DNA of 64,000 nt, taken from Patella vulgata (Eukaryota; Mollusca; Gastropoda; Patellidae). This document shows, piece after piece, positions 46,874 through 58,653 of the stretch. The position numbers were made by a program, and so were the translations under genes. Each line of letters begins with the position of its first letter. Positions within the stretch are counted from its first letter, which is position 1. Under the pieces are notes generated by a model. That model had not been told where the DNA came from and did not search any database. It saw only the letters and a program-made list of their open reading frames with translations. The stretch lies in assembly GCF_932274485.2 (NCBI RefSeq), contig NC_065883.2, positions 68,863,210-68,927,209 on the forward strand, in the 5' to 3' direction.

Positions 46874-47305
46874 ATGGAAACTAGAAACAAATTAAGACAA
46901 CTTGCCGGAAAAGGGAATCACAAACAACTGAAGAAATTTCTTACAGATACGAACACGAAAGCGGTCAAACAACGGATTAACGAACCTGATGAGTCAACGG
47001 GTACGACTCCGATCATAGAATGTGTGAAAGCCGCTGGATCGATCGTTTGCGAACCAGGAGAAGGGTTCGGGTGGTGCGTGAAATCTTTTGCGGCTGTCGG
47101 AGCTAATCTAAACTTCCGCGATAAGTCGGAAAGGACGTGTTTACATTGGGCTGTGGAAAATAAGAATGATTCCTTGGTGTCCATCTTGGTAGAATTAGGA
47201 GCTGATTGTAAATTACGTGATCAAAATGGTTTGAATCCCTTTCATTGGGCTGTTAGAACAGGAGACATGGAGTGTGCTGGAGTTATTCTTAAACTACAAC
47301 CACAT
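46874..47305 (+). CDS. Ankyrin gene exon 1 (residues 1-144)
   Basis: Begins with ATG in good context (ACAATGG) and ends at CAT followed by gtaagt, phase 0. It encodes a basic N-terminus and about four ankyrin repeats. The second is unusually long, with an insert before the GANLNFRD turn; the next two carry CLHWAVENKN and NPFHWAVRTGD. Reading past the donor reaches a stop only after entering a SINE, which supports the splice site. Confidence 0.92.
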
Positions 47306-49031
47306 GTAAGTATTACCTGTGTCTGTTTTACCCGTGAAGGAGGAGCGTGGGGTGGGATGAAATGGGGTTAGCGTCCTGCATCGCCGTACCAACATGACTC
47401 ATGAACTCGGGCATACGCCATGCAGTGTGCTGTGGTGGAAGGAATTTTTGCTCTGACAGCAGCGCTACCACCTCCTCCTATCAGAGGTTCTTTAAAGTAC
47501 TGTCGATGTTATGAACGGAAACACGGTTTGTCGTCCCATCCGAACAGCTGGGTGCATTTCCTTGCAAGGCTTCCGTCTCGCACCACTGACAAGGGGACAC
47601 CAGCCAACGCCTTATGCACCAAACCTTTCGGGGCCCTAACTTCTTCTTCTTCCCATTAACGAGTCGCCCTCTGTTAGAGTGTAATTGAAGAGATTATGGC
47701 GCCCTGGTAATTATAAATCTAAACGATACTAAACCGTAAAATATTTTTTTTATATATTTTGAAATGAATCAAAACTTAAATATGGTTCAATTTTATTTCA
47801 ATAATTCGCTTGTGCGTAGGGTTGGGGTGTCGAGTAGTCTAAGCATGTGCTTATATTGGTTATTGGTTAATACAAAACTATCTCTAACAGTTAATTTATT
47901 AGCAAAAGGATCTTAGAGACGAAATTGGCCATGGGTCGTTTCAGCTTGTGTTTCTAACATTTTGGGTTCCACGTTCAAGTTAACTTTAATATAGCTTTGT
48001 TGATATTCGGAGATTTTTAGAATGTTCCCGGGGGTGTACCAGTAGTAAAATGTTCGGAAATATATATTTATTGGTGTTTGACGTCCGTTCCACCGAGGGT
48101 GATATCACAAACAAGCTGTCTTATTTTATTAGGCTTAGCACACGCGCAGTGGCCTTTCCTGTGGGATGAAACCGGAATACCCGGAGTAAAACCAAGAGGT
48201 TGAGAATGCGCCCCTATCATCAAGCCACATAGGCTGAAATCAGAGATCGAAACCACTACCGCATGCCATAGGTGACCGGCCAGCTAGAGCCCGAAGCGCG
48301 GCACTCTAGACCACTAGACCATCTCAACACCCCACTTCAACGTCTGCTTGCTCAGTAGTGATATCGGAGATAGGAACTGATTATCAATTAGACACCATGT
48401 TTATTGTATGATTGACGGGTTCTTCGGCGTGGTTTCCCCTTGTCAGTGGTGCAGGATGGAGGTCCTGACAAGAACAGCTGTTTAATCCTTCGGATGAGAC
48501 GAAACAGAGGTCCCGTGTATACATTGGAATGCACGTAAAAGATCCCTTGGCAGTTGTAATTCGATATAAGAGTAGGCCGTAGCGCCGCTGCCCGGGCAAA
48601 ATTTCCCTCATAGCACACTATGGCGTATGCCCGCCTTCATTAGGAGCAGAGCAGTAGGACGTTAAACCCCATTTCACTTCATGATTGACGGGTTATTTCA
48701 CGGTAATGATGGCATACTGTGATGACGTAACCTGGTATGTCTAAACCCGTCTATAACCGCTTATCCCATATAGTATGAAGAGTTAGGATTAACACGGGAT
48801 AGGGGGATTATAGGGATTAACACCACTGCACGCGACATAACATACTTAAAACATGGTTATAACCATTATTAGATATGTAAACAAACTTTGGTATTCTGTG
48901 TGTTATGAGAATTGAATTACGTCTTGTCACTCGTGCAAGTTGTTTGGTTTGGTGTGTGTGTGTGTGGGGGGGGGGGGTCGAGTGAACGTTACCCCCTGTC
49001 TCTGTCTCTGTCCGTCGTGTCTGTCTGTATT

Positions 49032-49070
<39 letters not shown>

Positions 49071-52000
49071 AAAGCCCAACCAGCTTTCAAACCTCAGTAA
49101 TTAGGAAATGAATGGAGCTGAGATTAAAAGATTAACAGCACTTCCATATAATTTACTCATCAATCAGTTTAATCACTCACTCTGCTGGACGGGTGTTGAG
49201 GATTACAGTAAAGGGAATAGACTATCTGTTAGAAGTCAGGTGTGATATACAGTGAGGATGCATCTTTTTTATCGCTCACCTTGGACATGTGGTGGACATT
49301 TTCTAATTTAAACAGTTGTGTTATTGCGGAGAGAAACTCAACATCCATATAAATACGATTTGGTGTTTACCTCCTTATGTCCTACTAGTCTGCTATATCA
49401 AATTAGGTGGAAGCGGACGTTAACCCCCAGTAGTAATAGTAGTAGCAGTAGCAGCAGTAGTAGAAGCAGTAATTTTTCGACGTATCTTTGAAGAAGTAGT
49501 TGACTTTCTGGTCTGCGATAAAGATCGAGGTGGAAGCGCACGTTAACCTCCAGCTGGTATATGTATTTACTTTTAAAAGCCAATAGTTTAAGTGTTTACT
49601 AATGTCATTCCCGAACGGTCAAAGAGCTTGAACGGTAAAACTAAATTAGGATGGGTATGTGCACTACCTAAATAAAACGTGGTATCGGGTGTTCTAGAAA
49701 GAGTAAGGGTTTCATTATATATGCAGTATAACGTCTGACGACCCATATTAAGGGCAGACAGTAAGCGTATGACTTACTGAATGAATATCAGAAGGAAAAT
49801 GAAATGAGGTTTATCGTACTACTGTTCACCTAATGAAGATGGGCACACGCCATACAGTCTGCTATGTGGGAAATCTTTCCCGGGCAGTGGAACTGTAGCC
49901 TACTCTTATATCGAATTCCAACTGCCAAGAGATCTTTCACGTGTAGCCAATATATACACGGGACCTCGGTTTTTGGTCCCATCCAAATGACTAGACAGCT
50001 GTCCCTGTTAGGCCCTCCGTCCGGCATCAATGACAAAGGCAAACCACGCCGGAAAATCCCGATGAACTTTTTCGGCCAATGCAGAGATCGAACCCGCGAT
50101 CTCCAGGCTAGCGAGCCAGCGTCTTACCCACTTAGCCACCGTGGCTCCCATATATCAGAAGGAAGAAGTAAACGTGGTTGGTTTTCTTTTATTCGCTCGT
50201 TCAAGGGGCGTAATGTCCGCTTCCGCCGAGGATGATATCCCAGACAATGATTTTTTTTTTGTAACTGGACGTATTTTTATATTATTATTTTTAGTACGAA
50301 TATACCGAGAGTATCCAGGACACTTCCAAAATAAGAAATGGTATGAGGTATGAGTAAGCCTATTCCTATGATGTTTATTTTTTTCAGATCGTGAATGTAC
50401 CGGATGTTTCTGGGACCCCTCCTATAGTCATGTCACTACAGAAAGGTGAATATGAGATGTGTAGATTGTTATTGTCAGGAGGGGCTAATATAAACACACA
50501 AGAAAAACGATCACAGAGATCAGCCTTGTATTATGCCTTGTTTCTCAACCAACTCGATCTCTTTGAAGATATGCTTGAGTAAGTCTTTTATTCAATCTCA
50601 TTTTGTTCTGAATTAAACTTCATAAACTATTTATTGATTACCATAAACTGTTTTTATGTTCTAGAGTTTATAGATTATTTATTAATGGTTTTGTTCTTGA
50701 TTTTGGTTTAATTGTTGAAAGCAAGTTATGTTTCCTTTGTGTGTGTGGGTTGTTTTGTATTCTGGAATGTCATTTATCTTTCCTTGACATATTTATATTG
50801 ATTATCAGTTTATTTATTCATTTCATTACGACCTACTTATATTTCCAATTACGTGGTATCAGGTGTTCTAGAAAGAGTAACCGTTTCATTATAGAGAGAG
50901 AGATGGGGTTTAACGTCCACTCGACACAGACCAGGTCATTTCGGGACTAACATATGGTTTAATTATTTTATTTCAATAATGCACTTGCGCGTAGGGGTCT
51001 TTAGCAGTGGTAGGAAACCGGAGGACCCGGAGAAAACAAACGAGGTTGGACAGGCGACCCTACTCCTTGTCATGTAAAACCGGGGATTCGAAACCACGCC
51101 AGTTGACTCAATGATACAGCGCGCACATGCTAATCATTCGGCCATCCAATGGTTAGCACGTGCGCGTTGTATCATTAGGTCTGTCATTGAGTCAACTGGC
51201 GGGGTTTCAATACACCGGTTGTATGTGACAAGGAGTAGGGTCGCCCGTCCAACCTCGTGGGTTTTCTTCGGGTCCCCCGGTTTCCCCCCACTGCTAAAGA
51301 AATGAAATGAAATGAAATGGGGTTTAACGTCCTACTGTTCTGCTCCTAAACTGGGCTAATGAAGACGGGCATACGCTATACAGTGTGCTATGAAGGAAAT
51401 TTTGTCCGGGCAGCGGCGCTACGGCTTACTCTTACATCGAATTTCAACTGCCAAGGGATCTTTTACGTGCACACCAATGTGTACACGGGACCTCGGGTTT
51501 TCGTCCCATCCTAACGACTAGACAGCTGTCCTTGTCAGGACCTCCGTCCTGCATCATTGACAAGGGGAACAATGCTAAAGAACCCTACGCGTAAGCAAAT
51601 TGTTGAAATAAAATTAAACCATATGTTAGTCCCGAAATGACATGTCGAGTGGACGTTAAACCCCATTTCTCTCTTTTTCTCTTGGTTGACTAGATGTATA
51701 TCAAAAGGAAAATGTCATGGGTTTAACGTCCTCGTCCTACCCTACTGTTCAGCTCTGACTGGGCTAATGAAGACGGACATACGCCATAGAATGTGCTATG
51801 AGTTAACTTTTGCCGGGGCAGCGGCACTGTGGCCCACTCGAATTTCAACTGTCAGGGGTTCTTTTACGTGCACGCCAATTTGTACATGGAACTCGGTTTT
51901 TCGTTTTCGTCCCCTTTTCTCTCCAGCACCATAAGTGAAAATTAGCCTAGCTCAGCCAACATAGGAATTTAATGCGGAACTGCCAGTGACATAGGGTCCT

Positions 52001-52645
52001 TGATATTAAAGTTCAATTCGAAATAATATTAACAATCGAAATAATTCCTTAATATCGATTTCGATTTTTCATTCTTGTATAGAACGGGTGGTCTTGGTGG
52101 TCGTCGAATGGTCTGTCATTGAGTTAAGTGGCGTAGTTTCTGACTACACAGATATATTCCACGGGTCCCCCGGTTTCATTCCACAGCAAAAGACTTCCAT
52201 CCACATGCTAAATATTGAAGAAAAATTGAACCATGTGTTAGTCTCGAAATGAGCTTGTTTATATCAAGTGGACGTTTAAAACCATTTAATTCTCTCTATT
52301 TAACAGGAAAGCTGATATCAGGATCTCGGACCACCGGAAAACAACAATAATCCATAGATGCTGTGCTGTTCCTAGTCCGGATTATCTAAAAACAATATTT
52401 AAAGTACTTCCGGATATTCCGTTATCCGTGGTAAACATGCCGGATGCAGAAGGCGCCTCAGCGGTGATCACGGCGTGTCAGAATGGTAATTTCGAACATT
52501 TAAAGATACTGGTGGACCGAGGAGTGAGTACTGCTTTCATATGTCTAGTTCTTAATTAGAACTTCTATAATGCCTTACATTTTAAGGTCATTGAGGAGTC
52601 TGATTCTAGCGTCTTTGGATTAAAGTCCTTTCGGTAACAACACAA

Positions 52646-52696
<51 letters not shown>

Positions 52697-55600
52697 GAGA
52701 AGGGGGGGGGTACCCCAACGACCAAATATACAATTCATTGAGAATCTCTGTTGTCGGCTGTCATTCTCTGCTGGCTGACCTTTGTACCTATACTTATTTA
52801 CATAATTATAAATTTATAATCATTGTTGTGCAATGTTTATGTATATTTTATCTTACTGTATCTTCGGTGTATTTATCAATTACCATGCCTGTGACTTATT
52901 TGGATGGTCGAATGGTTAGCACGTGCGCGGGGTATCATAAGCTCTGTCATGGAATCAACTGGCGTGGTTTCTATTCCCCGGATGTATGTGCAAGAAGTAT
53001 TTCTGAAATAAAATTGTACCATATGCTAGTCCCAAAATGACCTAGTTTGTGTCGAGTGGAAGCTAAACCTCATTTCTCTCTCTCTTTGTTCTTTTTTTTA
53101 CATTTTACTGTGTGTCCCTTGTACCACTGGTCGACCACCCCGGTTTTAAACTATAATTATATTCTGTTTGTTTATTTGTACTAGGCATCTGTGTCTCTCA
53201 GAGATAAATGTAAAAGAACAGCTCTTCATCACTGTGCTGATAATCTAGAAGATACTCGATGTGCCGAGTTGGTACTCCGTAAAGATCCCTCATTATTGAA
53301 TATAGAGGATTATGAAGGGTTGAACCCGCTCCACCTCGCCGTTATAACTGGTAACATACCTCTTATAAGACTGTTGTTAAAACGAGGCGCTGACCTCACG
53401 TGCCAGGATCACGCTAAACACACGGTTGCTCATTGGGCAACGGGTAAGTAGAAATTCCAAAGTGCATGTTCTTGTGATTTAAGGCACGTTTCAATTGACG
53501 TTAATGGTCTGTCAATCAAACTGTTTTGAAGACAGACGCTCTTGTTTTGATTGCTGAAATTGAAAAGACAATTGCGAAGAATCTAAGGAATTCCCAATCA
53601 CCGTTCCTGTAATGGCATGCACGTATATAAGAACCCTTGGGACTTGGTATTCGCGTTGGTGACATTTTACATTGTGGGTTGCGGAATGGGGGCCTTGATG
53701 ACATCTGGCCATTTGAAAGCGCCGAACAAGAACACGTGATCTACCAAGAATTCGTTGTCCAGGCATTACCGCTAAATATAAATTATATTATACTATACCC
53801 ATGCTAAATATCAATACGGGACGAATTCGGTATTTATTCGAATAAGGAAGCCACGGTGGCTTAGTGGATGAAGATAGCCAGCTGGTCCGGCGTTCGACAC
53901 CGTTCTTGACCGAGAAAGTTCCAGTTGATTATCCGGTGTTATCTGCCTTCTACGGGTGGTGCATTACGAAATACCTGTCAAGGAACAGTTTCTAGTCGCT
54001 CGGACAGGGCGAATAGTCGAGGTTAAGAGTAGATGCTGCAGTGCACGCAAAGGATAGATGCAATTCGATCTGGAGTAAGCGGAAACGCTGCTGTCCAGGC
54101 AAATTTCCCTCATAGCACACTAGATGACGTATGCTAGATGGGTAAACCCTGTTGTATTTCATATATCTGAATATATTTCATTATCTGAATGTATTTCATT
54201 ATCTGAATGTATTTCATTTACCAGAATGTATATCAATTATCTGAATGTATTTCAATTGTCTGATTGTATTTCCCTCTGTTCTTATCTAAATATCTTTTGT
54301 TCATATTTGCAGTGAGGGGTCTATCGGAAGTGCTAAGAATCTTAATAAAATATGGTGCTAATATCCACACTCCGGATGCGCATAAAGCATCTCCGTTACA
54401 TTACGCCGCTCAGGTAGTAGAACCGGATGGAACGCAAGAAACGTGTGAAGACGGAACAGATGTGTTACGGATGCTGCTACAACATGATTCAGCAGTAAAT
54501 GCTAAAGATGATGATGGGAGAACACCGGTACTATGGGCAGCCAGTGCAGGTAAATTTTATATTATGTATTAATATAATATAGACAAAATATGATTTATTA
54601 CATCGAAAATTTACAAGAGTGATTTCCCCTGTTACCCAACCAGCTAAAATCATACTAACAACTTGTGCTTAAAGTAGCTAAGTCTCTAACTCAATATCAT
54701 CCCAAGTCTTTGACATTGAAAACACGGGTTATTTATCAGTTTAATCAATAATGATGTTGTGATCTTACCGGGAAAAGATGAAATTCTGATATTCAATATT
54801 TAAGACAAAATAAACATTTTACCATTGGTACACGAATCGTGTACCATAATGCGTTTCAGCGACATTTATAACAAGGAACTCGAAGAACGAGGCTAGACAT
54901 ATTCCACAAGTCATGTCAAACGGTGACAACATATTCTTATCGGGAGAACATTCGCAATAAATACTATCGGTGTAGACTGGAATCACCAGATGCTAGAGAT
55001 TGCCATTCGATCGAGACTTCTGGCGTATTTCGCCGAATATATTTGATTTGAAATTAGGGTAAAAACGGAAACGATTGAATGTAAATCAGTTCATATAAAT
55101 TCATATTATAATATTATATGCGTTGCGACTCATTGGTATCAAATTCTAGATCCCAATTATTAGCGATTTAGCTCCTTTAATTGAAGGTTAATCGTAGCAT
55201 AACTTCGAATTATATCATTTTAATCAGATAGAATCACAATAGTGTCCTTCAATTGCTGTAACGCTAATCGACCATCAACCAATGGTCTAACCACCCAATA
55301 TATACTTATATGGAAGATAAAATGAAGGTAAGAATTATTTGCCACTGTAACGAAAGTCGGGAAATCGTTTACTTCTAACGTAAAAACATGTTTTATTATC
55401 TGTATTTTCCAGGTAATACAGAAGCCTGTATAATATTGATAGAAGCTGGAGCTGATGTTAATATAGTAGATAAACACGGATTAACAGGTTTGTTTATCAT
55501 AAATAAAGTCTACAATATATCTCAAGACAATGATAATCTGAGTCGTCAAGAGCTGCGGTGGGCGCTATGGCAAATGCCGGTTAGTGCTAAATGATAAGGT

Positions 55601-58571
55601 CAGCTCAATTATTCGCCATAGGTCAGGAGATGTAAACAGGGCTAACCCTGGACCTACCCCATGTCATCGCCCTGGTAAAAACAGAGAATTGACCGTTTAT
55701 ATAATTCTGTACATTGATCTCAGACTTTTAATTCATATGATAATTTCAGCTGTGCATTGTGCTGCGAGCAGGGGTCACACAGCAATACTACATTGTTTAA
55801 TTAAAGAACACAAAGTAAAAGTAGACAGCGTAGATAGAAACCATTGTACAGCTTTATTCTATGCTATAACATTAGGAAATATGGAGTGTATGAAACTATT
55901 AATAGAACTTGGTGCTAATCTCTCTCATCTTGATACTAGAGGCAGAACGTGAGTATCTATTTCCTTATTTATCCGGATCCGCCGTGACTCAGTGAGTAAG
56001 ATGCCGGCTCAGTAACCGCTGGTTATGCCGGTTTCTTAGTGACAACGTTGGGTAATATAAAATGGGACCACGTTAAAGCGTTGGGTAATATTAAATGGAA
56101 CATTAGTCTTAACGATGGATAATATGAAACAGGGAATTAGTCAAAACGTTGGATAATATGAAACAGGGCATTAGTCAAAACGTTGGGTAATACGAAACGG
56201 GGCATTAGTCAAAACGTTGGGTAACATTAAACGGGACATTAGTCAAAACGTTGGGTAATATTAAATGGGTAATATTAAATGGGGCATTAGTCAAAACGTT
56301 GAGTAACATGAAATAGAATAAAAAAAAGTGGATATACATCGATTGTGAATTGACGCTACAATGATATCGAACAAATATTGAAATGAATAAGTGAACGCTC
56401 TTGAAAAATGCTTTGGATTTTTGATTAGTTAATCGAGACTATATGAAATTATTTACATCTATTGTCTTGGTGAGAGTGATAATACCACTTTAATACACCC
56501 CGAAGTTATACCGCTATAATACAACCCATATGTACAATGTGTTTAATTGCCTTTAGTTCTTTGTTAAATCTGGCTCGCTAGCCTGGAGGTCGGGTGTCCG
56601 ACCCCTGCATTGGCCGAGAAAGTTCATTCAGATTTCCCGGCGTGGTTCTCCCTTGTCAGTGATGCAGGATGGAGGGCCTGACAGGGACAGCTATCTAGTC
56701 ATTCGGATGAGACGAAAACCGATGTCCCGTGTACAAATTGGCGTGCACGTAAAAGATCACTTGACAGTTGGAATTAATAGTAGGCCGTAGTGCCGCTGTC
56801 CGGGCAAAAATTCCCCTCATAGCACACTGTATGGCATATGCCCGTCTTCATTAGCCCAGTTCGGCGCAGAACAGTAGGACGTTATACCCCATTTCATTTC
56901 ATTTCTTTGTTAAATGGTCTAATGTCCCATGTACAGAATGTGTTGACTAATGTATTTTTAAAAGAAAATATAAGTCAGTAGTATATACACGGACTGTAAG
57001 CCTTTCTTTAATATATTATTACTTATATTATGATATCAAAGCACACATGTAGAACCCGGAGAAAACCCACGAGGTTAGACAGGCGACCTTACGCCTTGTC
57101 ACGTACAACCGGGGAATCGAAACTACGCCAGTTGACTCAATTTTGAAAGAAAATATATATCAGCGGATTATATACTCATTGTTCAAATGATATTAATTAT
57201 ATTATCAGGCCCCGAGTTATCAAAGCATTCTCAGACTTAAAGTAGCTAAGTCTCTAACTCAATATCATCCAAATTCTTCGACATTGAAAACACGATTTAT
57301 TTGTCGGTTTAAATCAACATTGATATTGTGATCTTACCGGGAAAGGATGGCCTTCTGATATCCAATATTTAAGACAAAATAAACATTTTACCATTGGTAC
57401 ACGAATCGTGTACCATAATGCGTTTCAGCACTATTTTTAATAAAGGACTCGAAAAATGAGGCTAGTCATATTCCACAAGTCATGTCAAGCGGTGACGCTA
57501 TATTCTTATCTGGAGAGCATGCCCAATAAATACTATCGGCGTACACTGGAATAACCAGAAGCTAGAGATTGAAATTCGATTGAGAATACTGGCGTATGTC
57601 GCCGAACCTCACTGATTAGAAATTACAGTAAAAAAGAAACCTTGAATGTAAATCAATTTATATACATTCATATTACATTATTGTATGCGTTGCGACTCAT
57701 TTACTCAGAATTGTTCGCCTTATTTTAACTAAAATATAGCTTTTTATAAAACTTTTGTTGTTTAAATGTATCCAATACACCAATAAGCAAATATGTGCAA
57801 AGATTTGTGTTTCTCGATCAAGGATATTTCTCATAAACAGTGATTGAAAGTTCAGAAAATACCTAAACATACATTATGCAAGAGCTAAATCTGCCAATTA
57901 CAGGTCTTTCTTTAGGACTGAAATGTGATCTCAATTATTAATTAGACATTAATTAACTTATCCAGACCATAGTCAACTATCGATGGCATCGCTAGCCTGC
58001 GAAATTTACTGGATTATGATCCCATTTGCTGCTCGACTTCCATTCATAATTTGATGATCAAATGGATGATCGAGACTATGTTTTTTATCGTACAGACTTT
58101 AGTAATGATGATCTAGGCTAGGCCGAAATTTCAATCGCTTAATTCTCGGTCCATAGTGGATCAATTTGATTGAAATTTTCAGAAAATTACCTTTACATTA
58201 TCTAACACACTAACACTATTTATGGAATAACAATCACTGGTTTATTAACATGCAACGTTTGATAAAGATGAGAGTATCATCGTTGAAACGTTGCATGTTA
58301 ATAAACCAGTAATTGTTATTCCATAAATAGTGCTAGTGTGTTACTGTTCAATTACTAAATGCCACTTAAAGTTTACATTATCTAGTTTTTAACAATTTTA
58401 GTGAGAACTGCCAACTCTTTATCTTACCTACCATAATGTATCTTTAAGTCTGAGAATATGTTTTGTGAACTCGGGGCCGGGGTGCACTATCAGGTTTTAA
58501 TATCAGTGCATAGTGTATACATGAATAATACATGTACAAGTGTCGGTTGCTAGAGTCGATTGATAACAATC

Positions 58572-58653
<82 letters not shown>

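Larger units (their letters stand above)
57211..58486. mobile_element. Nested element cluster bounded by GGCCCCGAGTT ends
   Basis: GGCCCCGAGTTATCAAAGC at the left and, inverted at the right, GGCCCCGAGTTCACAAAAC. Both continue into TTCTCAGACTTAAA. Inside lie a T1 copy, a middle block shared with 41.8 kb, and a T5 copy holding a smaller insertion. Confidence 0.65.

Noticed and set aside
46874-47371. Exon 1 extended as a single-exon 165-residue protein
   Set aside because: The frame past 47305 loses ankyrin character; gtaagt at 47306 and the exon 2 continuation IVNVPD fit far better.
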